DNA of 64,000 nucleotides from Serratia nematodiphila DZ0503SBS1 (GCF_000738675.1 NZ_JPUX01000001.1:496001-560000); one strand, 5' to 3'. Positions 53,029 to 60,887 are shown, counted from the first letter of the stretch. Translations and numbers: made by a program. The notes: generated from the sequence alone by a model not told the origin.

Positions 53029-53847
53029 ATGAATGATGGATTAAAGGATTTTATCTTTAAAATTTTATTTTCGTTGTCACTGATTGCATCTTTGCCAGCG
53101 TATTCATCTCCCTGGGAGATAGAGACGGAAGTGTTCCCGGGGGACATTTATGAAATTAAAGCCAGGATAACGTCATGGGATACTGGCAATATGACCAGTA
53201 ACCCACTGTATCACTGTCGAGGTGGCAACGCTTGTGAGCTTTATATCCTATATTATGATGTTTATGGAGTAAGATACCCATCAGAGGCTATATGGATAGA
53301 TGAGCAAGCAAGAGAAAAGAAAACGTTGGGTGAGTTGGGCGAGTATCTAATACAACGAGGGCTATTTAATAGAACAATTACCGGAAAAACCGCGGGTGGG
53401 GGGGGGGAAATATGTTTCTTCCTTGGCTATCGTAACTCTGGTGGGGGCGCCCTATTTTTGCATTTACCTGGCGGCCCAAATGTTTGCCAGCACCAAATCA
53501 CCCCTACTTACTGCGATTTTTATCTGCCGAATATTGAGTTGAGGCATGGCGTACTCAGCCCGGACAAAACCAACGGGAATACGGCCAAAGCTACCTTGAA
53601 TGCGCAGTGCAGTTCTGATTTACAGGTGCGCATTGTGTCGGCAGATAATTCTGACAGTATTTTTTTCAATGGAGTTAACGGTTTTCGCAGCGACTTGCAG
53701 GTGGACGGCGTAAATATAGGCCGCGGAAAGGTGGTAACCGTTACACCGACGGGGGTTTTACTGAGCTTGACCTCCACGCTGGCTGGTTATGATGGTAGTA
53801 CTGGAACATTTCAGGGTTCAAAAACCATCATAATTGCTTTGCCATAG
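53029..53847 (+). CDS. MrpH-like fimbrial tip adhesin (copy 2) with a poly-G tract
   Basis: This 272-aa protein is paralogous to the adhesin at 51016. Signal peptide is ILFSLSLIASLPAYSS. The N-terminal domain has ARITSWDTGNMTSNPLYHCRGG and ICFFLGYRN. The pilin domain (IELRHGVLSPD, VRIVSADNSDSIFFNG, LAGYDGSTGTFQGSKTIIIALP) is much better conserved between the copies than the N-terminal domain. Codons 124-127 lie in ten consecutive G. In the present length the frame is intact; a one-base change would stop it early. Low GC and rare GGG codons suggest recent acquisition or selection for slippage. Confidence 0.75.
   Translation: MNDGLKDFIFKILFSLSLIASLPAYSSPWEIETEVFPGDIYEIKARITSWDTGNMTSNPLYHCRGGNACELYILYYDVYGVRYPSEAIWIDEQAREKKTLGELGEYLIQRGLFNRTITGKTAGGGGEICFFLGYRNSGGGALFLHLPGGPNVCQHQITPTYCDFYLPNIELRHGVLSPDKTNGNTAKATLNAQCSSDLQVRIVSADNSDSIFFNGVNGFRSDLQVDGVNIGRGKVVTVTPTGVLLSLTSTLAGYDGSTGTFQGSKTIIIALP
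53398..53407 (+). repeat. G10 homopolymer tract inside the adhesin gene
   Basis: Ten G run from codon 124 to the first base of codon 127 (GGT GGG GGG GGG GAA). The tract lies just before the conserved CFF-GY segment of the N-terminal domain. Homopolymers of this size are typical slipped-strand contingency sites. Confidence 0.9.
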
Positions 53848-54065
53848 CTCATATCTCTCTTATTTAGATGAAAGTAAACGAGATAATTGGTTAATAAAAG
53901 TAAGTTTGGTAAAGACTGATGAGGGCATTACATATGACTCTCAAAGCAATCGGTAGGAATGAAATCAGGAAATTAACATATTGTTAATTTTAATGCTTTT
54001 TTTGGGGGGGATAATTTATGACCATCCAAGATGGTTTTTCCACAAGATAGAGAGGGGTGATAAGG

Positions 54066-54608
54066 ATGAGTAATATTAACATTGTCATTGACGACGAGAA
54101 CCGTTATTTTGCCGAGGGCCTGCGGCTCAGTATTGAAAAGTATGCTAAGAAAAATAATAGAACCATCTGCTTTTTAGCCCCTGGCGCTGCGGAACAGCCT
54201 GATATGGTGCTTGCCTCCTCCCGGCGGCGCGCCCAGCGCTGGCGCAGAACAAGCCAAGGTGGTGCTCCGAAGGTCGTCACCGTTAAAGAACGGCCTATTT
54301 CAGCAGTGAAAGATGCTGTGCGCGTGCTTTACCGCACGGATGATCAGATCAAGCTGTTTGAGTTGTTGAATGAGGCATTGTCTGGTTCTGACTCTGTTCT
54401 TGTCAAACCTCAGACCCTGACCCAACGCGAATGGCAGGTGGTGAACTATCTCCGCAGCGGGGTCGATCAATCGCAAACCGCCAGGCTGTTAGGGGTCAGC
54501 GTAAAAACCGTGCACAGTCATAAACGATCGGTTATGAGCAAGTTGATGTTAAGCCGCAATCATGAGTTTATTTATTGGCTGTTGTCCCAAGAGGGAGAAT
54601 ATTCTTAA
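54066..54608 (+). CDS. LuxR-type (FixJ/NarL) helix-turn-helix regulator
   Basis: This 180-aa protein has a C-terminal LuxR HTH (about 115-175: LTQREWQVVNYLRSGVDQSQTARLLGVSVKTVHSHKRSVMSKL). The N-terminal domain has a receiver-like beginning (NINIVIDDENRYFAEGLRLSI) but lacks obvious phospho-acceptor context. It resembles pseudo-receiver regulators of fimbriae and capsule. The ATG at 54066 follows GAGGGG; a GTG three codons earlier is possible. Position at the end of the fimbrial genes suggests control of that locus. A T7G7 tract lies 56 bp upstream. Confidence 0.8.
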   Translation: MSNINIVIDDENRYFAEGLRLSIEKYAKKNNRTICFLAPGAAEQPDMVLASSRRRAQRWRRTSQGGAPKVVTVKERPISAVKDAVRVLYRTDDQIKLFELLNEALSGSDSVLVKPQTLTQREWQVVNYLRSGVDQSQTARLLGVSVKTVHSHKRSVMSKLMLSRNHEFIYWLLSQEGEYS

Positions 54609-54798
54609 CCTTGATGAGGGATACTCTAATTCTTCTTTTTTGTTATTCTGACACCCCCGTTATTTTCAATTTTAATGAAATGGCTATGTATTTTATATAT
54701 CAGTGGCGCGAATGTTAAATCTGAAAGGATAGTTCACAAGCATGTCGCGCAGGCTGTGAAAAAAATACTATAGGTTTATTAATGGCTATTTATCGATG

Positions 54799-54823
54799 AG
54801 CAGGGGTTAGCCCTGCTTTTTTT
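54799..54823 (+). terminator. Terminator after the LuxR-type gene
   Basis: AGCAGGG-GTTAG-CCCTGCT followed by TTTTTT, about 190 bp after the regulator. It is probably the end of the fimbrial transcription unit. Confidence 0.88.
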
Positions 54824-54919
54824 GGCTCATAACGCGAGATGGCTTATGAGTTCTGAAAGGCCATTTATCAGGTGAATATTATATTTGTGTGGTGCCGGGG
54901 TGTACCCAGGGAAGGTAAA

Positions 54920-55033
54920 TTGGATCTTTTTTATCTGGCGATTTTTTTGTTTTTTCTGAGTTTATATGCGTTTTTCAAACACGATCAGCGCATGAAGAAA
55001 AGGCGATTGGCGATAGGTGAAAGAGGGCGTTAG
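54920..55033 (+). CDS. Possible 37-aa single-span membrane protein
   Basis: A TTG start (54920) preceded by GGAAGG opens a 37-codon frame. It encodes MDLFYLAIFLFFLSLYAFF, a hydrophobic helix, followed by a basic tail (KHDQRMKKRRLAIGERGR). This is the layout of small inner-membrane proteins. An in-frame GTG at 54872 would add 16 residues. There is no homology evidence; the call rests on ribosome site and composition only. Confidence 0.35.
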   Translation: MDLFYLAIFLFFLSLYAFFKHDQRMKKRRLAIGERGR

Positions 55034-55113
55034 CCGCAACAGGAAACCGGTACAGGGTCTGCCGCACAGGGAAATAAATACAAGCGGATAATTCAATAAA
55101 CAAGGAGAAGGAC

Positions 55114-55401
55114 ATGATGAGAAAAAAAATCGCATTGCTGGGTTGCACACTGCTGATGTGTTCGCAGCTGGCGCAGGCCGGGCTGGTGATTGAAGGCGGT
55201 CTCAATGGCAATAGCGGCAGCGGTGGCGGAACTTCCGTTGACGTGAGCATTAACGGCAGCACTAACGGCAACAACGGCACCGGTGTAAACGTTGGCGGTT
55301 CGCAAAAGCCGGATTCTAGCGCCAGCCAACTGCAAAAAGACATTTACGCGTCAATTTGCGCCAGCCCGTTTATGAAGAAATACGCTTCGATTTGCCAATA
55401 A
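55114..55401 (+). CDS. Small secreted Gly/Asn/Ser-rich protein, function unknown
   Basis: This 95-aa protein has a clear signal peptide (KKIALLGCTLLMCSQLAQA) and a low-complexity mature part (GGLNGNSGSGGGTSVDVSINGSTNGNNGTGVNVGG). The end contains a duplicated YASIC motif (YASIC-ASPFMKK-YASIC-Q) whose two Cys could pair. AAGGAGAAGG precedes the ATG and a strong terminator follows, so it is a well-formed monocistronic gene. I do not recognise the family. The mature product would be about 72 residues. Confidence 0.8.
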   Translation: MMRKKIALLGCTLLMCSQLAQAGLVIEGGLNGNSGSGGGTSVDVSINGSTNGNNGTGVNVGGSQKPDSSASQLQKDIYASICASPFMKKYASICQ

Positions 55402-55417
55402 GGAGTGTATGTAGTCA

Positions 55418-55446
55418 AGCCCGCCACGACGATGGCGGGCTTTTTC
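55418..55446 (+). terminator. Terminator after the small secreted protein gene
   Basis: AGCCCGCCA-CGACGA-TGGCGGGCT followed by TTTT, 16 bp after the stop. It also faces the end of the convergent lysR gene. Confidence 0.9.
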
Positions 55447-55470
55447 TTCGTTTTGCCCGCCATAGGTATC

Positions 55471-56388
55471 TCAATCTTGCCGTTCAGGCTTGATGTAGGC
55501 AATGCCTTGTTCGTCATACAGGGTGTAAATCATCCGCAACAGTGTCTTGATATCTTCAGATTCATCCAACTGCAGGATGCTCATGATGATCGGGGAAACC
55601 AGGCGCTGTTCGTTCAATGCGTTGTAGACCACGTCCGGGCGCTTCAGGCTGTGCAGGCAGTGGGGAACCAACGCGATGCCTTCACCTGCGGCGACCAGCC
55701 CCAATGCGACCTGCAGTTCCCGCACCTCCATGATTTTTCTGGGGACTAACGCACGATCGCGAAAGGTCGCCAGTACCTGATCGGCAAAGCTTGGGCGCGG
55801 CGTTTGCGGGTAAACGATCAGCGTTTCCGCCTGTAGGGCGCGCAGCGTTAATCCCTCCGAACGCGCCAGCGGGTGATCGGCCGCTAAGGCCGCCATCAGA
55901 GGCTCTTCTCGCAGGATAATGCGGCGTATATGCATGTCTTCATGGCGAATGCGGCCGAATCCTACATCGATTTTCCCTTCCTTGAGCGCCCGGGTCTGTT
56001 CCAGAGTGGTCATTTCATGCAGGCTCAGACCCACTTCGGGGTGAGCGGTTCGGAAACGGCGAATCAGCTGCGGCAGGATGTCATAGAGCGTTGAGGCGAC
56101 AAAACCGAGCGATAGCGGGCGCTCTACTTGCCCCACGCGCTGGGTCATGGTCTTCAATTCGAGACTTTGCGCCAGGAATTGCAGTGCGTGCCCATAGAGA
56201 AAGCGCCCGGCCGCGGTCAGCACCAGCGGACGCGAGCCGCGTTTAAACAGCCTCACCCCCAGACTCGCCTCCAACTGCTGAATTTGCCGGCTGAGCGGCG
56301 GTTGGCTGATATGCAGCCGCTCAGCCGCCCGGCTGAAATTCTGCTCTTCCGCGACGGCGATAAAATAGCGTAAATGACGCAGCTCCAC
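55471..56388 (-). CDS. LysR-family regulator, CatM/BenM-like
   Basis: This 305-aa LTTR has an N-terminal HTH (MELRHLRYFIAVAEEQNFSRAAERLHISQPPLSRQI). Its effector domain has features of the BenM/CatM/CatR group (LSLGFVASTLYDILPQLIRRFR, VGFGRIRHEDMHIRRIILREEPLMAAL). This group senses aromatic acids or muconate. It is divergent from the aromatic-acid MFS transporter gene, separated by about 250 bp, and probably controls it. Confidence 0.9.
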   Translation of the reverse strand: MELRHLRYFIAVAEEQNFSRAAERLHISQPPLSRQIQQLEASLGVRLFKRGSRPLVLTAAGRFLYGHALQFLAQSLELKTMTQRVGQVERPLSLGFVASTLYDILPQLIRRFRTAHPEVGLSLHEMTTLEQTRALKEGKIDVGFGRIRHEDMHIRRIILREEPLMAALAADHPLARSEGLTLRALQAETLIVYPQTPRPSFADQVLATFRDRALVPRKIMEVRELQVALGLVAAGEGIALVPHCLHSLKRPDVVYNALNEQRLVSPIIMSILQLDESEDIKTLLRMIYTLYDEQGIAYIKPERQD

Positions 56389-56640
56389 GATTATGCCTTT
56401 AAGGTATCAATACGATGCAAAATGGGTGTTAGACGAGCGCGCCCATGAGCGATATCGTCGCGGATGAAAATAAAATATGTATTGGCCACTCATCATAGGT
56501 GGTTTTTCCTTTTTATTAAAGAATAAGCTTTTTAGCTGAATTCAATTCGTCTATATAAGTGAAATACATAAGCTCAACCTGTTATTGGTTGTTTGCTCTG
56601 ATATTTATGGTTGGTGCTGATTTCATTTTCAGGAGGGCAT

Positions 56641-57969
56641 ATGTCTCAGGCTAATATTTGTGTCGTGGATATCAATCCAATAATAGATAATGCGAAACTG
56701 AATAATATGCACCGACTCACGGTGTTATGGTGCGCTTTTATTATTGTTTTTGACGGTTTCGATCTTGCTGTACTGGGTGTGGTCCTTCCTGAGCTCATGG
56801 TGAACTGGGGCATCACTGCGGCTCAGGCGGGTCTGCTGGGCAGTTATACCTTAGTAGGCATGATGCTCGGCGCGATTTTATTGGGTCCGCTCTCAGATAA
56901 AATAGGAAGGAAGAAAACCATTAGTTTGTGTATTATCACCTTTAGCTTATTTACTTTTCTTTGCGGCTTTAGCGTTAATGCCAGCCAATTCGGCTGGTGT
57001 CGTTTTATCGCCGGCATGGGGCTGGGAGGCGTTATGCCCAGCGTTACGGCCCTCACCAGCGAATATTCACCTAAAAGTAAGCGGAGCCTGATGGTTGGGC
57101 TGATGTTTAGCGGTTATTCCATCGGCGGCATGCTCGCGGCGCTGTCAGGCATTTATTTGATCCCGGTCGCGGGGTGGCAATCTATATTTTATATTGCCGC
57201 TTTGCCACTCATTGTTTTGCCGTGGATGTTAAGCCACCTGCCCGAATCGGCGGCATTTCTAGTGAAAACCGAACAGCATGACCGTTTAAAACGCCTTTTG
57301 GAAAAGATCGCGCCAGACTATATCCATCAACCCGGTACGAAGTTTATCAGCTCTTCCTCGGCAGGTATAAAAGCGGGAAAGGCGACCCTGAAGGATCTGT
57401 TCGCTGAACGCAGAGGCTTAAGTACGTTGATGTTCTGGCTGGTTTTCTTCATGTCGCTGTTTGTCATCTACGGCATGACCTCCTGGTTGCCTAAGTTGAT
57501 GTTGCAGGCTGGCTATCCATTAGGCTCCAGCCTGTCGTTCCTGTTTGCGCTGCATCTGGGCACCATTGTCGGGGCGTTGAGCAGTTGCTGGCTGATGGAC
57601 CGAATGAATGGAAGACGTATTCTTATTGGGTATTTTTTGCTGGGTGCCGCCACTTTAGTGTTGTTGGGTACTCAGACGCCGGTGTACATCCTGTATTCGC
57701 TGCTGATTATTGCAGGTGCAAGCACTATTGGTACGCAAATCGCGATGAGTTCCTATGTCGCCCGTTTCTATCCTGGAACCATGACTTCAACGGGTCTTGG
57801 GTGGGGGTTAGGTATTGGTCGCATTGGCGCGATTCTGGGGCCCTTCATGGGCGGTGTATTGATTGATAGTGAATTGACGCTGCAGCAAAACTTTATGGCT
57901 TTCGCGCTGCCGTCGCTGCTGGCAGCGGTCTGCCTGCTTTTCGTCAATCCGCGCCTGGCGGCATCCTGA
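56641..57969 (+). CDS. MFS transporter, aromatic acid:H+ symporter family
   Basis: This 442-aa inner-membrane transporter has 12 hydrophobic segments and AAHS-family motifs: FDGFDLAVLGVVLPELM in helix 1, GPLSDKIGRKKT in loop 2-3, and GMGLGGVMPSVTALTSEYSPKSKR. Relatives BenK and PcaK import benzoate, 4-hydroxybenzoate or similar acids. The ATG at 56641 has AGGAGG upstream; the frame is open 10 codons further but without a better start. No catabolic genes adjoin it, so the substrate is not determined. Confidence 0.88.
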   Translation: MSQANICVVDINPIIDNAKLNNMHRLTVLWCAFIIVFDGFDLAVLGVVLPELMVNWGITAAQAGLLGSYTLVGMMLGAILLGPLSDKIGRKKTISLCIITFSLFTFLCGFSVNASQFGWCRFIAGMGLGGVMPSVTALTSEYSPKSKRSLMVGLMFSGYSIGGMLAALSGIYLIPVAGWQSIFYIAALPLIVLPWMLSHLPESAAFLVKTEQHDRLKRLLEKIAPDYIHQPGTKFISSSSAGIKAGKATLKDLFAERRGLSTLMFWLVFFMSLFVIYGMTSWLPKLMLQAGYPLGSSLSFLFALHLGTIVGALSSCWLMDRMNGRRILIGYFLLGAATLVLLGTQTPVYILYSLLIIAGASTIGTQIAMSSYVARFYPGTMTSTGLGWGLGIGRIGAILGPFMGGVLIDSELTLQQNFMAFALPSLLAAVCLLFVNPRLAAS

Positions 57970-58012
57970 AAAAGCCATGGGAGGGATGGAGAGTTCGTAC
58001 TCCAGAAAGCGA

Positions 58013-58036
58013 AAAACCCGCCATAGGCGGGTTCTT
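58013..58036. terminator. Terminator after the MFS gene
   Basis: AACCCGCC-ATA-GGCGGGTT with A-rich left and TCTT right flanks, about 45 bp after the stop codon. Confidence 0.82.
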
Positions 58037-58043
58037 CTGAATA

Positions 58044-58064
58044 TGGTGCCGGACTCGGAATCGA
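58044..58064 (-). other. Scar resembling the 3' end of tRNA-Phe (candidate island attachment site)
   Basis: Read on the reverse strand, the sequence CGATTCCGAGTCCGG followed by CACCA matches the T arm, acceptor strand and CCA of enteric tRNA-Phe, except for one missing G in the acceptor. The rest of the tRNA is absent. tRNA-Phe genes are known insertion sites of CP4/P4-like islands, and such genes follow directly, so this is probably a degenerate att copy. Confidence 0.55.
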
Positions 58065-58069
58065 TGTGT

Positions 58070-58322
58070 TTATTCATTGTTTTGATTTTTATTGATTATT
58101 TCTGGTTTGATTTATTTTATGCCCTCATTTGTACCCTCGTTCCCTTTGGCTGTAAATACGGAACACCATCGAGGACGGGTGGACATGATTTGAGGGTCTT
58201 AAGTGGCGTTTCCGGTACATTCACGGCACACTTGAACCGCCCCCCGAAAAACATACCAGAAACGCCAGAGCCACGTTGTACATGGGCTTCTTCGGCTAGG
58301 CAAGCTTAATGGCAAAATAGTT
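58070..58322. other. Island edge without genes, containing a 14-bp imperfect inverted repeat
   Basis: No gene was found in this about 250-bp stretch. TGGCGTTTCCGGTA (58204-58217) and TACCAGAAACGCCA (58254-58267) are inverted copies with one mismatch and a 36-nt loop. They could be a remnant of a mobile-element end or a structured RNA. Confidence 0.5.
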
Positions 58323-59159
58323 TCAGATGCGGGAGGGTAGCGCTGAGGGAAAATGCTTGGCGATGATATCGTTCAGCTTATCAACCAGCTCGGGCCGCTT
58401 GAATATGATATGTGCCGACCCCTTCTGAAAGTACTTAATTTTGAACATGGTATCCTCATAGCTGTCGCTGCTTCTTTTTGCATGAATGTGATCTCCAAGG
58501 CGTCGGGAGACATCCTCTCTGTTGTCGGGTATGGGCTGCCCATCGAGGAGCATCAGCATGCGTTCAAGGTCCGTTAACCGGTCACGCTGCGATCCCCAGT
58601 TCAGACCAAATCCCCATCTGTCGTGTTTTACGACGCTTTCCACGATGATTTTCTTCCCAAACTTACAAGGTAAGTTCGACTTGTAATTCCAGCTCAGGTT
58701 TTTGAAAACATTTATCACCCCACGCTCAAATACCTCCTCTTTACTCTGGTGCAGTTGTTCGAAGGTTGCGAGGATATTGGCTTCGCTGACGGCGGGGATA
58801 TCTTCTTTTTCCAGGCTGTTGTGCCATTCAACACGGGCCTGCGCATCCATCAGCGAGAGCATGCCGGACTTCAGCATCAGATCTCGCCATATATCGCGAT
58901 CGATATTGCGGGTAATCGCCTTCATGGCGGTTCCCGGTTTTTCCGTGAACCAGCAATCGTAGCGATGGCCTGGTCGCATACCCCAATCCTTTACCGTGCC
59001 GCCGCCGATGCTGCTGGTCAGCATTGAGATAGTACCAAGCTGGTGGATTAACGCTTCTATTTGCGCCAGCGCGGCGTTGCGCCCGGTGACGATACGTTCA
59101 ATGCTGGTCGAGCAAATCACCGCGGTGTGGCCAGTTAATACTTCGGGTTCGATCTGCAT
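58323..59159 (-). CDS. DUF4942 domain protein, genomic-island type
   Basis: This 278-aa protein resembles the DUF4942 family found at the end of CP4/P4-like island modules next to cbtA. Recognisable stretches are DIWRDLMLKSGMLSLMDAQARVEWHNSLEK, FERGVINVFKNLSWNYKSNLPCKFGKKII and NDREDV-like DNREDVSRRLGDHIHAKR. Function is unknown; it is accompanied by toxin-antitoxin genes. It is the last gene of the reverse-strand group, after a CACCCGCC/GGCGGGTG hairpin at 59182-59205. Confidence 0.8.
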   Translation of the reverse strand: MQIEPEVLTGHTAVICSTSIERIVTGRNAALAQIEALIHQLGTISMLTSSIGGGTVKDWGMRPGHRYDCWFTEKPGTAMKAITRNIDRDIWRDLMLKSGMLSLMDAQARVEWHNSLEKEDIPAVSEANILATFEQLHQSKEEVFERGVINVFKNLSWNYKSNLPCKFGKKIIVESVVKHDRWGFGLNWGSQRDRLTDLERMLMLLDGQPIPDNREDVSRRLGDHIHAKRSSDSYEDTMFKIKYFQKGSAHIIFKRPELVDKLNDIIAKHFPSALPSRI

Positions 59160-59181
59160 ATTTCTTACTCCATAATGAAAA

Positions 59182-59205
59182 CACCCGCCGGGCTAAGGGC
59201 GGGTG
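59182..59205. terminator. GC-rich hairpin between DUF5983 and DUF4942 genes
   Basis: CACCCGCC-GGGCTAAG-GGCGGGTG is a perfect 8-bp stem with an AAAA flank on the left, giving UUUU on the reverse-strand transcript. It is compatible with a terminator or attenuator for the cbtA unit. Confidence 0.6.
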
Positions 59206-59258
59206 CTATGTCGTGGTTCCTGTCATGGTGCTTGGGTCAGGGGGCATGCCGGGGGCAT

Positions 59259-59588
59259 TCACCAGTCAAAGGTCTCAAACCCCGACAAAATATCGCCTGC
59301 TGCATCGAGGTGCAGGAGAGCGATGGGGTGATGGTTCATCAGCGTAACAACCAGCCGGCGGCAGGCTTTTGACACCCCTAACCGTTTAAGATGAAGTACC
59401 GGATGTCGCCAGGCATTGAGCCGAATCAGGTACCCCGTTCCGGTAAAATGGAGCCACTCACCGTGGCCATACTCCTCCTGCTGGTGTGAGGCGCGATACA
59501 GCAGAGAGTTATCTCCGTCGGTGATATGGGCGGTACTGCACTGGATACTCGTGAATAGCGCCCCGGTGGGGAATGTGTCACTGCTCAT
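59259..59588 (-). CDS. DUF5983 family protein, downstream of cbtA
   Basis: This 109-aa protein starts [22 protein letters not shown], and its C-terminal half ([36 protein letters not shown]) is like small proteins regularly encoded after cbtA in enteric islands. The ATG overlaps the cbtA stop (ATGA), implying translational coupling with the toxin. Function is unknown. An upstream in-frame start is possible but would sit inside cbtA. Confidence 0.75.
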   Translation of the reverse strand: MSSDTFPTGALFTSIQCSTAHITDGDNSLLYRASHQQEEYGHGEWLHFTGTGYLIRLNAWRHPVLHLKRLGVSKACRRLVVTLMNHHPIALLHLDAAGDILSGFETFDW

Positions 59589-59953
59589 GGTTGCTTGCCT
59601 CCCTGAATGGCACGTGTGACCTCCCGGTAACCGGTTCGCGTCATCAGGCCGCAAGCCCGGCGGGCACGCAGAATATCTATGGCAGTCACAAGGGGCGATT
59701 GCGCCTGACAGGTGAAGCCCCGGCGGTCAATGCGTACCAGATCAAACTTTTCCACCATGGCATTCAGCGCATCCGCGAGGGAGATCCCGCCATCGATATG
59801 GACGTGTATCACGGCATCGTCGCTGAATGCGGTGTCGTTGAGTGTCAGACCGTAGTGCTGCGCCAGCAGGTAGGTGAGCAAGGATTGCCAGACAGTGATG
59901 GGAGACGGGCAAGGCTGAGCCGCCCGTGTGGGTGACGCGGGTACTGTTCGCAT
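59585..59953 (-). CDS. cbtA: CbtA (YeeV/YkfI/YpjF family) toxin of a type IV toxin-antitoxin system
   Basis: CbtA-family toxins inhibit polymerisation of FtsZ and MreB, blocking division and shape maintenance. The 122-aa product has the family core [46 protein letters not shown] and [18 protein letters not shown], and is very close in length to E. coli CbtA (124 aa). The ATG at 59953 was chosen to match the family start ([21 protein letters not shown]). It lies 40 nt after cbeA, the usual antitoxin-toxin order. Confidence 0.92.
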   Translation of the reverse strand: MRTVPASPTRAAQPCPSPITVWQSLLTYLLAQHYGLTLNDTAFSDDAVIHVHIDGGISLADALNAMVEKFDLVRIDRRGFTCQAQSPLVTAIDILRARRACGLMTRTGYREVTRAIQGGKQP

Positions 59954-59993
59954 AAGGCGTATCTCTTTGTTGGATAATAAGAACGGTGTGAGA

Positions 59994-60350
59994 CTAAAAA
60001 TGCGGGGCGTTATACCTGGGCGTTTCAGATGTCGGATAAATCGCAATGTAGACGTAGCCGTATGAGCCGAGGCTGTCGGCTTCGCAGGTCAGGCCATGGC
60101 AATACAGCGTCTCACAGTGCTGGTGGCGCGGATTGAGTTCACCGGAGAGCAGCATCAATTCCAGGTGGTTGATGAACTGCGGGAAAGCCTTATCTAAATC
60201 ATGGCGCTGTGCGTCGCTGAAAATCCCGCTGATGTCGGCCCGGTCGTCCAGAAAATGTAATCGTTCCCCCTCCTGCACCAGACGGGCGCCAAACTGCGGC
60301 GTGACGCTGCGTTTCAGTCCCCAGGTGGGAACAGTGTCGTTCGATGGCAT
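59994..60350 (-). CDS. cbeA: CbeA (YeeU/YagB/YfjZ family) antitoxin
   Basis: CbeA antitoxins counter CbtA by stabilising FtsZ and MreB filaments rather than binding the toxin. The 118-aa protein has the family pattern [51 protein letters not shown] and [14 protein letters not shown]-type sequence precedes the ATG at 60350. It lies between the radC-like gene and cbtA, as in E. coli CP4-44 (yeeS-yeeU-yeeV). Confidence 0.92.
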   Translation of the reverse strand: MPSNDTVPTWGLKRSVTPQFGARLVQEGERLHFLDDRADISGIFSDAQRHDLDKAFPQFINHLELMLLSGELNPRHQHCETLYCHGLTCEADSLGSYGYVYIAIYPTSETPRYNAPHF

Positions 60351-60380
60351 GTGAGCCTCCTTATAGAAGCGTCGGATAAA

Positions 60381-60863
60381 TCATAAGAGCCCGTGTTCGG
60401 CGAACGAGTACACCGTCATGCCGCCGACAATGCAGTGGTCCAGTACCCTGACGTCAATCAACGCCAGCGCGTCCTGTATCCGTTGGGTGATGAGTCGGTC
60501 GGCCTCGCTGGGGTCGGCATGCCCGGAAGGATGGCAGTGCGCGACAATGACTGCGGCCGCGTTATGTTTCAGTGCGCCCTTCACGATTTCACGCGGATGC
60601 ACCTGCGTACTGGCGATGCTGCCGCTAAACAGGGACTCATGGGCCAGGAGGCGATGCTGGTTATCGAGATAGAGCGCCATAAAGACTTCGCGCTCCAGCC
60701 TGGCCATCTGCAGGCGCAGCCAGTCACGCACCATGAACGGGGCGGTGAAGGCTTCACCCGGTTTGCGCAGATGTTGCTCCAGCAACGCCAGTGCACGTTG
60801 AATGGTGCGTTGGGTGGGTAAGGGCAGACCGGCGGTTGCCGGAGATAAGGGTATATTCATCAT
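60381..60863 (-). CDS. RadC-like JAB/MPN domain protein (YeeS/YkfG family)
   Basis: This 160-aa protein has the RadC/JAMM signature as VAHCHPSGHADPSEAD, with the two metal-binding His and the Asp kept. Cys stands where most relatives have Asn (HNHPSG). Flanking family blocks are REVFMALYLDNQHRLLAHE and HPREIVKGALKHNAAAVIVA. Short RadC homologues of this type are standard in CP4/P4-like islands; their biochemical function is unclear. It precedes cbeA by 30 nt. Confidence 0.9.
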   Translation of the reverse strand: MMNIPLSPATAGLPLPTQRTIQRALALLEQHLRKPGEAFTAPFMVRDWLRLQMARLEREVFMALYLDNQHRLLAHESLFSGSIASTQVHPREIVKGALKHNAAAVIVAHCHPSGHADPSEADRLITQRIQDALALIDVRVLDHCIVGGMTVYSFAEHGLL

Positions 60864-60887
60864 GATGGTGTGCCGTTGTCTGGAGGG

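Noticed and set aside
53398..53407. Poly-G tract as simple sequencing error
   Set aside because: The frame is intact at length ten and the paralogue aligns on both sides, so the tract is accepted as real. Its exact length still needs read support.
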